Below are positions 27,215-37,267 of a stretch of 64,000 bases of DNA, in pieces. A model generated the notes under the pieces. It was not told the origin of the DNA. It did no database searches and saw only the letters and a program-made list of their open reading frames with translations. The stretch is from positions 1 through 64,000 of the forward strand of contig JAABST010000001.1 in assembly GCA_011390275.1 (NCBI GenBank), given 5' to 3'. Each line of letters begins with the position of its first letter. Position 1 is the stretch's first letter. A program made the position numbers and the translations under genes. The stretch is from Geitlerinema sp. S16. GTDB lineage: Bacteria; Cyanobacteriota; Cyanobacteriia; Cyanobacteriales; Geitlerinemataceae.

Positions 27215-27577
27215 TTAATCCCACTGAAGATCCAGGCTGGGCATGAGCCGCTGGAGATTTTTGAGCGATTTACCTTGCCAAGGAATCGTCCGCGATCCGC
27301 GAACGGACATGGTGACGGTTTTGCGGTGTCGTACCTTAATAACGAATTTTGAGAGCATACTAATACCCGAACTATTGAGAAATTCGAGATCGGTGAGATC
27401 GAGGATAACGGCATCGGTATCCGTATCGGCGACACTGCTCAGCAGATCGACGATCGGCTCGTATTCCGCCATGCCGCTCAAGCGCAGCGAGCCCTGACAA
27501 GCAACCGTCTGCGTCGGCTCATCATAGCTAACACAATAATCATCAGTGCGTATCTCTCTAGAAGCAGTATCTGTCAT
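27215..27577 (-). CDS. STAS-domain anti-sigma factor antagonist-like protein
   Basis: 120 residues from ATG 27577; a TTG lies 16 codons upstream. The STAS fold is indicated by AVILDLTDLEFLNSSGISMLSKFV, where S69 of N-S-S-G corresponds to the serine phosphorylated in SpoIIAA-type antagonists. The pairing with the neighbouring kinase recalls the cyanobacterial Slr1658/Slr1659-type regulators (from memory). In partner switching, the kinase phosphorylates this serine, a PP2C removes the phosphate, and the unmodified STAS protein binds a target. It lies 129 bp downstream of the kinase gene on the same strand and is probably in the same operon. Confidence 0.82.
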   Translation of the reverse strand: MTDTASREIRTDDYCVSYDEPTQTVACQGSLRLSGMAEYEPIVDLLSSVADTDTDAVILDLTDLEFLNSSGISMLSKFVIKVRHRKTVTMSVRGSRTIPWQGKSLKNLQRLMPSLDLQWD

Positions 27578-27706
27578 GTTTTCAACGTGTAAGCAAGGCG
27601 AAAGCGCGTGGGTGAAACGATGCAACGTACCTTTTTAGTTTAAACCGTCGCAAATATAGGAGAATACGCTATTCATAGCCCCCCACTTCGTAGTCTATGA
27701 GACCGT

Positions 27707-28288
27707 TTATATGGGGAGCTGCACCATCGTACTTACGGTAACAAACTCAGGTTGATCCGTATGACGTTCAAGTTTCCAGCCCAGTTTCGCCGCATAATCA
27801 TTCATCATGGTTAAAAACCCGAGGCCAGAACTCGTATTCTCATCATCCAGAGCATTTTTCTCAAGCTGCTCAAGGTATAGCTCTTCTGGATCGGAAGACG
27901 TTAAGCGTTCAAGGTAATTTCGGAAAGGCTCCATCCGATCATGGGTGATCGTATTGGTTGTGACAAAAATTAATTGACTGCCGTGAAGCTGAAGCTCGAT
28001 CCCGATCGGGATGTTGGCACGCTCATCGTTAAACTTCATCGCATTTTCCAGCAGTTCATTCGCAACATAGCTCACGGAACTTTTGACTTCGGCTTGGCGC
28101 TGGGCAGATCCAGCATCGCAGCTATCATCCGGGAAAAAGGTCATCAGATAATCGGCCATGAAATCGGCGGACAGTCCATTATTGCGCCAGCGTTGCCGTA
28201 GCGGAATCGAACCGGGCGAGAAGCCAATGATCAAGAACTCTGGACTTGAGGGCAGTCCTTCGCTGTAGTTTCCAAAGATTTGAGTCAT
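27707..28288 (-). CDS. Anti-sigma-type (GHKL) Ser/Thr kinase-like regulator
   Basis: 193 residues. A GHKL ATPase N-box is present: N77-E-L-L-E-N82 (VANELLENAMKF). A late glycine-rich element SSGLGFLTMMNDYA starts at about 153. The usual DxGxG box is not evident: at that place it reads FVTTNTITHD, as in divergent members of the family. It has no His-kinase dimerisation domain. In known systems such proteins phosphorylate a STAS partner on serine. Its ATG overlaps the stop of the Amt-PP2C gene (ATGA, 28285-28288), so translation is coupled to the phosphatase. The STAS gene follows. The function is inferred from fold and context. Confidence 0.82.
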   Translation of the reverse strand: MTQIFGNYSEGLPSSPEFLIIGFSPGSIPLRQRWRNNGLSADFMADYLMTFFPDDSCDAGSAQRQAEVKSSVSYVANELLENAMKFNDERANIPIGIELQLHGSQLIFVTTNTITHDRMEPFRNYLERLTSSDPEELYLEQLEKNALDDENTSSGLGFLTMMNDYAAKLGWKLERHTDQPEFVTVSTMVQLPI

Positions 28289-30891
28289 CGATCAAACTCC
28301 CGATCGTTCTGGCGGCGCTTGATAACAAGCAGGGTAATGTCATCGTGAACGATTTGGCGTCCAATGTGCTGTCGCACGTCATCAACGATTAACTGACAAA
28401 TGGTTTTAGCCGGGTTGGCTTTAATTCGATCTAGCGTTTCGCAAAGCCGATCGATGCCGTAAAATTTACCCCCTTCATCCTCTGCCTCGGTGATGCCGTC
28501 AGTAAACAGCAAGGCGACATCGCCATTACCGAGAGGAATTTGCATTTTGCGTGTGAAGTCGGAGATGTCTGCTTCAAGGCCAACCGGGAATCCGAGATCA
28601 ATCGTATCAACACGCTCAAGTTCACCTTGATGGCGAGCGACTAGTACTTCCTCGTGTTGCCCGCATAAGGTTAACATTCCATCTTCATAGTCTAGTAAAG
28701 ATAGGGTTATATTTTTATCGCTGTTCATACGCTGAACGTTGCCATAGATTGTGCGGTTGATGGTGTCGATGAAACACTTAAGGTCGGACTCATTATGTTC
28801 GAGTAAGGTTCGCACGGCAGTTTGCACCATGATGGTCAGGACGCCACTTTCGAGGCCGTGGCCCGTGACGTCTCCAATACCAAACTGTACGCGATCGCCC
28901 CGGACAAGGACATCGTAATAGTCCCCCCCGACTTCGGCTGCCGGGTCCATAAACCCGGCAATATCGAGATCGGAGATCTCGCACAGTTCTTGTGGTTTCG
29001 GTAACAGCATCGCTTGTAAGCGACGTGAAACGTCAATTTCAGCGCCAAGGCGCACATTTTCGGCTTTGAGACGCTGGTTAAGGGCTAAAATTTCGCGGTT
29101 GGCTTGCGCTAAAGCGGCCTCCGCTGCCTTGCGTTCAGAAATGTCGCGGAGGGTTGCGGTATAAAAGGCTTGACGTCCGGTTTCGGTCAAGGTGACCGCA
29201 GCGGCCAGCGGAAATTCACTGCCATCAAGACGACGTCCCGTCAGGTCGCCTCGCCCCGCCTCAAGGACGGTCGATAGCATCTCCTGACGCTTGCCCTGAT
29301 CGCCCCCCAAGAGGTCAAGGATCGAGATCCCGACTAGTAAAATTTCGGTTGAATTATAGCCAAAAATCTTGAAGGTGCTAGGGTTTGCGGTCAAAATTGT
29401 ATTGCTGTCGCTTTCAAAGGTGATGATGGCATCCCGTGCAGTTGTGACGATCGCCGTGTTGCGCGTGACGGCTTCCTCTAGCGCGTCCATCACCTGGTTA
29501 TAGCGACCCGCAATCTGACCGGCTTCGGTGAATGGCTCCACGGGAACCCGTAACCGCTGACTCGGGTCTCGTGCCTGGGACTCCATAATATTGAACAGTT
29601 GATAGATTTCTGTGGTGGCTCGATGTTCCGAAACATTGAGACCGATTTGCTCTTCGTCACTTGTGACACGCAGGACAAACAGCTTGTTGAGGACAAATAA
29701 AATGGAGAAGCTAATACCAAAAGCCCAAATACCGGAGACAATCACGCCGATGAGCTGCACCAGGAAAAATTCGACCCGATCGAATTGCAGCTCAGGCGAA
29801 CTCGGCAGCCCGAACAATCCCAGGGCTAAGGTTCCCCAGATGCCACCACCGAGATGAACCGGAACGGCATCGATCGCGTCATCAATCTTGATCCGCTCCA
29901 TCAGGTCTCGCCCGAAGACAGCAATTACACCACCAATAGCACCGATCAATACCGCTGCCGGAGTCGAAATAGTGCTACAAGAGGCCGTAACTGCCACTAA
30001 GCCCGCTAGCGAGCCATTGAGTAAGAGTTCGACTTCAGGAACTTTGCTGCGTCGCCAGCCGATCACCATCGCCGACATCATCCCGGCGGCTCCAGCGAGG
30101 AGGGTATGCGCCATGATGCCTGCAATCCGGCCATCCAGCGCGAGGGTACTGCCGCCGTTAAATCCAAGCCAGCCCAGCCAGAGCAGCATGGTTCCCAGCA
30201 CCGATAGCGGCAAATCTGATCCCTGGATTTTTCGAGCCGGTTCCCCTTTGGGAAAGCGACCGAAGCGGGGGCCGATCGTGACGAGTGCCGCCAGTGCAAT
30301 CCAGCCGCCGATACTGTGAACAACGGTGCTTCCCGCAAAATCCGAAAATCCGAGCTTACCCAGCCAGCCGACCGCTTCGCCGTTACTCGTACGCGCCCAC
30401 ACCCAATGGGCAAAGAGCGGATAGATCAGACCTGAGGAGAGGCAAGAGACGGCAAGATACGCCAGGAATTTCATCCGTTCGGCGACTGCTCCGGAGACGA
30501 TCGTTGTGGCCGTGCCGCAAAACATCGTCTGGAACAAAAAGAAGGCTGCGGTTTCGGGATCGGCTTCAACCTTGAGGAAAAACCCGTTTGTACCGACCAA
30601 GCCATGATTGGAAATACCAAAGGCTAGGGCATAGCCAAACGCCCAAAATAGGGCAACCGAAATTCCAAAATCTGCGAAATTCTTGACGGCAACGTTAATG
30701 CTATTTTTCGATCGCGTTAACCCCGACTCCAGACACATGAAACCGGGCTGCATCATGAATACCAGCCCCGCACAGATAATCACCCAAAAAACATCAACTG
30801 ACCCGCCTTCGCTCACCAAACTATGGCGGTGGGCGAAGGTGGGCAGCAAGCCGATCAGATTGAGGGGGAAAGAGAAGGGAAGCGTCAGCAA
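28285..30891 (-). CDS. Ammonium transporter domain fused to PAS and SpoIIE-type PP2C phosphatase
   Basis: 868 residues from a TTG start; a stop lies 16 codons upstream and no ATG/GTG is between. Residues about 30-405 are an Amt/Mep domain with about 11 membrane helices. The pore twin histidines are H192 (VVHSIGGW) and H346 (AVPVHLGGG), and the conserved Asp is D184 (SDFAGS). F124 matches one gate Phe. The second gate position (LWLGWLGFNGGS) has Leu instead of Phe. A cytosolic linker 406-470, a PAS domain 472-585 and a coiled coil 586-625 follow. PP2C runs 626-860 with metal-binding D657 (GGDYYD), D674 (GDVTGHG), D798 (FTDGITEA) and D850/D851 (HDDITLLV). All domains look intact. Proposed role: ammonium sensing that sets STAS dephosphorylation. 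Whether it still transports is open. Confidence 0.92.
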   Translation of the reverse strand: MLTLPFSFPLNLIGLLPTFAHRHSLVSEGGSVDVFWVIICAGLVFMMQPGFMCLESGLTRSKNSINVAVKNFADFGISVALFWAFGYALAFGISNHGLVGTNGFFLKVEADPETAAFFLFQTMFCGTATTIVSGAVAERMKFLAYLAVSCLSSGLIYPLFAHWVWARTSNGEAVGWLGKLGFSDFAGSTVVHSIGGWIALAALVTIGPRFGRFPKGEPARKIQGSDLPLSVLGTMLLWLGWLGFNGGSTLALDGRIAGIMAHTLLAGAAGMMSAMVIGWRRSKVPEVELLLNGSLAGLVAVTASCSTISTPAAVLIGAIGGVIAVFGRDLMERIKIDDAIDAVPVHLGGGIWGTLALGLFGLPSSPELQFDRVEFFLVQLIGVIVSGIWAFGISFSILFVLNKLFVLRVTSDEEQIGLNVSEHRATTEIYQLFNIMESQARDPSQRLRVPVEPFTEAGQIAGRYNQVMDALEEAVTRNTAIVTTARDAIITFESDSNTILTANPSTFKIFGYNSTEILLVGISILDLLGGDQGKRQEMLSTVLEAGRGDLTGRRLDGSEFPLAAAVTLTETGRQAFYTATLRDISERKAAEAALAQANREILALNQRLKAENVRLGAEIDVSRRLQAMLLPKPQELCEISDLDIAGFMDPAAEVGGDYYDVLVRGDRVQFGIGDVTGHGLESGVLTIMVQTAVRTLLEHNESDLKCFIDTINRTIYGNVQRMNSDKNITLSLLDYEDGMLTLCGQHEEVLVARHQGELERVDTIDLGFPVGLEADISDFTRKMQIPLGNGDVALLFTDGITEAEDEGGKFYGIDRLCETLDRIKANPAKTICQLIVDDVRQHIGRQIVHDDITLLVIKRRQNDREFDR

Positions 30892-31208
30892 CGTTGTCGT
30901 GATCTCTACGCGATCGAGTTTAACCGAGACTTAATCTATTCTCTTGTATCAAATCTTGGGAGATCTAGAAACTACGGAAGTGGAAGGAAGTCGGCTGTGG
31001 AATTTTGCCAGCGCTCAGCGCTACAGATGTGCTGAAGTCAGCCAGCCTGACGCACAAGCTTGACGCAAAACAGCCGTACGCGAGACGTTTTATCGCGTCG
31101 CTATGCTGTCTTAGCCTTGATAACGTAGCGGATTACAATCCTTCATCCTGCATCATTCGTCACAAATCGCGATCGCGTCCTGATGACACGCCTCAGCGAT
31201 GACGCACT
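30892..31208. other. Intergenic region upstream of the Amt-PP2C gene
   Basis: About 315 bases. No NtcA site with the canonical GTA-N8-TAC spacing was found; a GTA-N6-TAC occurs near 31126. A short TGATGACACGCC at about 31181 resembles a MITE family 1 right end and may be a remnant. No open frame is convincing. Confidence 0.45.
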
Positions 31209-32510
31209 CTAGCGCTGCTTTAAAACGAGTAATGTAATGTCATCGTAAATGGTGTTGAGTCCGATAAAGGTCTTCACGTCGGTAATGACAGCGTGACGAA
31301 TCTCGTCCGCGCTACGGTGACCATGACGCCCCAAAACCTCAAGCAATCGCTCAAAGCCATACATCTGACCCTCAACATTTTCAGCCTCGGTGATCCCATC
31401 GGTGTACAGCACGATCGCCTCGCCCGCTGCCAGATTCAGTGACATTTGACCGATAAACGGAGCAATTCCTTCATCCAGACCGATCGGAAAGCCCAGATCG
31501 ATCGTGTCAATGGTTTCGATCGTCCCGTCGTGGCGCAGAACGATCACTTCCTCATGCTGACCGCTGAGGGTTACATGGCCACATCCATCGCGATCGGTAT
31601 AGTCGAGTAGCGCTAAGGTCAAGTGTTTATCGCTATCCATGCGCCCCACGTTATCGAAAATCGTCTGGTTGAGCGTGCTAAAAAAGGCAACGGGATCGGT
31701 GACGTTATGGGTTAGCAACGTGCGAACAGCGGTCTGAACCATCAACATCAGGACACCACTTTCTAGCCCGTGCCCTGTAACATCGCCAATCCCAATTTTG
31801 ATGCGATCGCGGTGACGCAAAATATCGTAGTAATCGCCACCGACCTCAGCGGCAGGCTCCATATACACCGCAATATCAAGACTTGCGATCGCCGATAGCT
31901 CTGTGTCGTGCGGCAAGAGCATCGTCTGAATTTTGCGAGTGACTTCGACCTCTGCGCCCAGTCTCGTATTTTCCGCTTTGAGTCGTTGGTTCAGGTCAAG
32001 GATTTCCGCCTCGCGCTGACGCAAGGCCATCGTCGCCACTTCATATAGTTTTGACTGCGCGACCAGCAGCCGACGGACATCGAGCAAACGGTAGGCTCGA
32101 TCGACCAGTTCAACCACGATCGGCTCATACACACTATTGGGTGGCCGCTCTAGACTCTGCTTGGCCGCATCGAGAATACTGGTACTCCCATCGAGCTTCA
32201 GCAAATTGACGTTAACAAATTCATAAAGCTGCTCGATCGGACGTTGGGCAAACAAGTCCATCCGATAGGGCAGACTCATCATTTCGAGAAAATATTCACG
32301 GGAAACCAGCCCCACAAACTCACCGTCTCGCAGCAAAATCACGCCGGGGAGGCGATCGTCACGACTAAAAAGCTTGAGGAGCTGCTTTCCGGGCAAACTC
32401 ACATCAATTTCACTGAGATTGAGCTTGAGTTCTGCGATCGTCGAATCCAAGCGCAAGCGATCCGTCCAGTGAGGAACACGGACTGGTATTACGGGCTGAG
32501 TATCGTACAT
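31209..32510 (-). CDS. SpoIIE-type PP2C phosphatase with N-terminal CBS-like region
   Basis: 433 residues from ATG 32510; a GTG lies five codons upstream. Residues about 25-155 resemble a degenerate CBS pair (LPGVILLRDGEFVGLVSREYFLE, then a second unit). A coiled coil with L-x-L-N-Q-R-L-K-A-E-N spans about 160-195 and is nearly identical to the one in the Amt-PP2C protein. PP2C follows with metal-binding D226 (GGDYYDIL) and D243 (GDVTGHG), LYTDGITEAE, and DDITLLVL at the end. No membrane segment. It is a paralogue of the phosphatase half of the Amt fusion, with a different input. CBS regions often sense adenosine nucleotides; here that is inference. Its target may be the same STAS protein. 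Confidence 0.88.
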   Translation of the reverse strand: MYDTQPVIPVRVPHWTDRLRLDSTIAELKLNLSEIDVSLPGKQLLKLFSRDDRLPGVILLRDGEFVGLVSREYFLEMMSLPYRMDLFAQRPIEQLYEFVNVNLLKLDGSTSILDAAKQSLERPPNSVYEPIVVELVDRAYRLLDVRRLLVAQSKLYEVATMALRQREAEILDLNQRLKAENTRLGAEVEVTRKIQTMLLPHDTELSAIASLDIAVYMEPAAEVGGDYYDILRHRDRIKIGIGDVTGHGLESGVLMLMVQTAVRTLLTHNVTDPVAFFSTLNQTIFDNVGRMDSDKHLTLALLDYTDRDGCGHVTLSGQHEEVIVLRHDGTIETIDTIDLGFPIGLDEGIAPFIGQMSLNLAAGEAIVLYTDGITEAENVEGQMYGFERLLEVLGRHGHRSADEIRHAVITDVKTFIGLNTIYDDITLLVLKQR

Positions 32511-32613
32511 AACCACGCGAAACACTCAATTCAAACGGATGATCAACACAAACAACGAGCGCGACTTGGTGCTTGCACATCCCGCATCCCCCAAGGGTGA
32601 AAGGCGACGACTC

Positions 32614-32741
32614 TAGGGCATGTCATCAACTAATCATAGAACCCTGATCAGGTAAGCCATCGAATGCCCGACCCAACCCAAAAAACTAGGGGCTATGACC
32701 CTGACTGGGTAAGCGCTAGACCTTTAATTGATGACCGCCTC
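32614..32741 (-). mobile_element. MITE family 1, copy D (slightly degenerate)
   Basis: TA-GGGCATGTCATCAACTAA at the left; TTTAATTGATGACCGCC at the right, with the right TA lost. The core is inverted relative to copy A (AAAACTAGGGGCTATGACCC). It sits between the response-regulator gene and the CBS-PP2C gene and may break a former operon. Apart from this, 32511-32887 holds no recognised gene. Confidence 0.75.
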
Positions 32742-32887
32742 GAATCCGCTACGATATTGTACCCATCTTGGGTTAACAGGCTATTAAGCCCTCAAGTAGC
32801 GCGATGCATTGCCCGCAGTATCAGAGCGTGGCATGACCATTTCATCCGGCAAGATCATGTTTATCCAGCAAGATCATGCCGTCTTTT

Positions 32888-33526
32888 TTAGACCATATCG
32901 CTCTCGATCGCCCATCGCGCTAATTCCGTACGGTTATGCAGACCCGTCTTGCCCAACATATTGGAGACGTGACTTTCGATCGTTCGCTGGCTAACCTTCA
33001 TTTCGACCGCAATCTCACGGTTTGCCATTCCCCGTGCCACCCACTGAACCACCTTCAGCTCCGTGGGAGTTAACTCAACACCCGGACGCACTTGAAGCGG
33101 GGGCGCGGCATCATTCCCTAAAACCTTCCGCGCGGTCAACCGTGCCGCCTGAGCCAGAGACGACTCCACTTGGGCGATCAGTTCTTCTGGCTCGAAGGGT
33201 TTGACCATGTAGACATCCGCCCCGATGTTAAGCCCTTTAATCCGATCTTGGCTTTGACCTTTTGCGGATAGAAAAATCACGGGAATCCAGCTCGTACGTG
33301 GCTCCTCTCGCACACTTTCAACGAAGGTGTAACCGTCCATCTCTGGCATCATTACATCGCAAATGATCAAGTCCGGTAGTTCTTCTTGGAGTTGCTCTAA
33401 TGCAATGCGACCATTATCGGCAGAAGAGACTTCATAGCCTCGGAATTCCAAGTAGTCTTTGACTAATAAAATTAGATTTGGATCATCATCAACGAGTAAA
33501 AGACGCTTCTGCTTATTGTTTTTCAT
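32888..33526 (-). CDS. LuxR/NarL-type response regulator
   Basis: 212 residues. The receiver domain has DDD at 13-15, phospho-acceptor D57 (IICDVMMPEMDGY) and K in MVKPFEPEE. A linker of about 25 residues is followed by a LuxR helix-turn-helix (LTPTELKVVQWVARGMANREIA...SQRTIESHVSNML). It binds DNA when phosphorylated. No histidine kinase is adjacent. Its placement upstream of two PP2Cs, a GHKL kinase and a STAS protein, all on the same strand, suggests membership of the same signalling locus, as receiver proteins occur in other cyanobacterial partner-switching clusters. The output genes are unknown. Confidence 0.88.
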   Translation of the reverse strand: MKNNKQKRLLLVDDDPNLILLVKDYLEFRGYEVSSADNGRIALEQLQEELPDLIICDVMMPEMDGYTFVESVREEPRTSWIPVIFLSAKGQSQDRIKGLNIGADVYMVKPFEPEELIAQVESSLAQAARLTARKVLGNDAAPPLQVRPGVELTPTELKVVQWVARGMANREIAVEMKVSQRTIESHVSNMLGKTGLHNRTELARWAIESDMV

Positions 33527-33971
33527 AAGACTGCTTTCTAACTATGTTTCCTGTCCTTTTTTGGGGGATCTGAGTTGCAGACTTCCCGTCGAATGATATT
33601 TCACGTTAGGGAGTCAATTATTAAGGAACCCCCACTGATGATTATATTCCGGGAATCACCGAATTGCCTTAATATCTTGATTAACCGATGAGGATCATCT
33701 CTGAGGTTACAGATTACCATTATTCTTGCTGAGCAATTCAAAAAATGCTTTGGATTTTGAAATCATCTCTGTTTATATTTTCATGGTGCTATGTTGTGGA
33801 TTTTACCAAGAGAAAGATTTGAGATCTGGATGATATTTCACTTGGAAATGATTAGTCCAGAGATCATGAATGATGGAATAAATAATTTCAATTTGTTCAG
33901 CCGATAATTCATCCATTGAATTCTGTTTGTGTGAAGTAGATATAAGTTTGACTTTCTTGATAATTCAAGTT
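33527..33971. other. A/T-rich intergenic region, no gene recognised
   Basis: About 445 bases with markedly lower GC than the flanks. It must contain the promoter of the LuxR regulator and the 3' end of the [2Fe-2S] gene transcript. No open frame, tRNA or clear hairpin was found. Confidence 0.45.
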
Positions 33972-34442
33972 TTATGCATGGCTTAAACTTTCAATATTGC
34001 GAGCAAAAAAGGCATGAGATTCGACAACTTTATTGTTGATCAAATGTTCTTGAATGATACGCTCAATCACCTCTGGTGTCGCATCGCGATACCACACGCC
34101 TTCAGGATAGACCAGCAAGATCGGGCCATTGCGGCATACCCGTAGACAATTGGCCTTGGTGCGAAACACGCAAGTCGAATTGATGGAGATCGCCCGATCG
34201 AGCCCTAGCTCATGTAAGCGCTGCTTGAGATAATTCCAGGCCGCAATACTGTCTTCTTTGGGGCAGCACTTTGGCTTGGTTTGATCCGCGCAGATAAAAA
34301 CATGACGTTCGATCCGATCAATCGACAAACACCGAACGCTGTCGGCGAGACAACGATCAATTTCGCTTTCTGCCTCTTGACCCACTGGGGTCTGTGTCGC
34401 AGGTGCATCATCTAACGGGTTTGAGGAAGGAAAATCGTTCAC
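33972..34442 (-). CDS. (2Fe-2S) ferredoxin domain protein
   Basis: 156 residues from a GTG start. The first 45 residues are acidic and probably disordered. The rest matches thioredoxin-like [2Fe-2S] ferredoxins: [14 protein letters not shown], then a Cys pair in [15 protein letters not shown], then [29 protein letters not shown]. These proteins carry one cluster and move electrons in an unspecified reaction. Some are linked to NADH-dependent enzymes or to cobalt/nickel metabolism. The gene is divergent from groES. Confidence 0.85.
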   Translation of the reverse strand: MNDFPSSNPLDDAPATQTPVGQEAESEIDRCLADSVRCLSIDRIERHVFICADQTKPKCCPKEDSIAAWNYLKQRLHELGLDRAISINSTCVFRTKANCLRVCRNGPILLVYPEGVWYRDATPEVIERIIQEHLINNKVVESHAFFARNIESLSHA

Positions 34443-34608
34443 GATCGTTCACGTTAGCCTGACGGCGAAAAGAAGTTTAGGTCTATCCAAATAGATTAAC
34501 TGTAATGCTGTACTGGAGCCGCAGGGAACGTCCGGTCATAACGTCACAGACCATCAAACTAGACCCCTCACAGTTACTACAGTTCGGGAACCCGTACAGT
34601 TACGCAAG

Positions 34609-34638
34609 TTGCGCAGTGTCAAGGCATTCGGGTAGATT
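34609..34638 (+). promoter_or_regulatory. Putative sigma-70-type promoter of groESL
   Basis: TTGCGC at 34609-34614 and TAGATT at 34633-34638 with an 18-bp spacer. The CIRCE operator begins at the end of the -10 box, so repressor binding would block initiation. No gene lies between 34443 and 34863. Confidence 0.5.
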
Positions 34639-34663
34639 AGCACTCGGAAATCGAGAGTGCTAA
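34637..34663 (+). promoter_or_regulatory. CIRCE operator (HrcA binding site)
   Basis: Perfect TTAGCACTC-N9-GAGTGCTAA, 200 bp before groES. In bacteria this is bound by HrcA, which represses chaperonin genes until heat shock. Confidence 0.95.
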
Positions 34664-34863
34664 AACCGCTCGGAATGCGATTCAAACGACTGGCTTTTGT
34701 GGGCTGGCGTTCGCCATCCGTCTCGACTTTGGCCGATCGCGTTCCTAGCTCGATCGTGCAGCAACCGCAGTCATCATCTCGTGAGTCTGTGTTCGTATGC
34801 CTCGATTCCCCACAATTTTAGTCCAACCCTCAACCGAACGAAAATAACGGGAGAAAGAGTCCT

Positions 34864-35175
34864 ATGGCAGCCGTATCTTTGAGCGTATCCACCGTAAAGC
34901 CCTTGGCCGATCGCGTCTTTGTGAAAGTCAGCGCGTCTGAAGAAAAAACCGCAGGTGGTATCCTCCTGCCCGACGCCGCAAAAGAAAAACCCCAAGTGGG
35001 TGAAATTGTTCAAGTCGGCCCCGGTAAGCGCGGCGACGATGGCACGCGTTATGAACTCGATGTCAAAGTTGGTGACAAAGTCCTGTACTCGAAGTACGCC
35101 GGGACGGACATCAAGCTGGGTAGCGATGAGTATGTGTTGCTATCAGAAAAAGACATCCTCGCGATCGTCGACTAG
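34864..35175 (+). CDS. groS: Co-chaperonin GroES
   Basis: 103 residues. [43 protein letters not shown] includes the mobile loop ([11 protein letters not shown]) that contacts GroEL. The ending [15 protein letters not shown] is the normal last strand. GroES forms the heptameric lid of the folding chamber. It is first in the CIRCE-controlled groES-groEL operon, with a 234-bp gap before groEL that may hold a processing site. The ribosome-binding site is GGGAGAAAGAG before the ATG. Confidence 0.97.
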   Translation: MAAVSLSVSTVKPLADRVFVKVSASEEKTAGGILLPDAAKEKPQVGEIVQVGPGKRGDDGTRYELDVKVGDKVLYSKYAGTDIKLGSDEYVLLSEKDILAIVD

Positions 35176-35388
35176 AGTTCGCCCCGAGACTGGCTCGCTT
35201 CGCCGTCTTTGAACCGCTCGCGGTTTTAAAACGGATTGGATCGTTTTCATCCCCGACAGTGTGTATGAAATTGCCAACTCCCCGGTCGGACTAATGCCAC
35301 GACAAACACGACGTTTGGCTCCGATACTGTGCCGATCGTCGTGATTTAGGTTCACTCGTTTTTCGAGTTCACCCTTCACACCCCTTGA

Positions 35389-37041
<1,653 letters not shown>

Positions 37042-37060
37042 GTCTAGTTAGCCCAACCTC

Positions 37061-37092
37061 AGACCTTTGAGGTTTTAAAAACCTCAAAGGTC
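37061..37092. repeat. Palindromic repeat, copy 3 (perfect)
   Basis: AGACCTTTGAGGTTTT followed at once by its exact reverse complement (32 bp). It is the best preserved of the three copies. It lies 20 bp after the groEL stop. Confidence 0.9.
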
Positions 37093-37106
37093 TCGCCTAA
37101 AACTTG

Positions 37107-37147
37107 ATGGGATTCAGCGAAATGCTCGCCGAATCCCATTTTTTTTT
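37107..37147 (+). terminator. Intrinsic terminator of groESL
   Basis: ATGGGATTC pairs with GAATCCCAT across a 15-nt loop, followed by a run of nine T. Confidence 0.85.
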
Positions 37148-37267
37148 GAAACTTACTTTTTGAGACTGCCAGGACTGACACGCCGTTGATATGCTGGGTT
37201 ATCGATCGACTGGCCAATCTCACCCGTCGCGCCCGATACTCCCTTTGCCGCATTACGTCCCGAACCG

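Noticed and set aside
30892..31208. NtcA site upstream of the Amt-PP2C gene
   Set aside because: Only GTA-N6-TAC was found, not GTA-N8-TAC.
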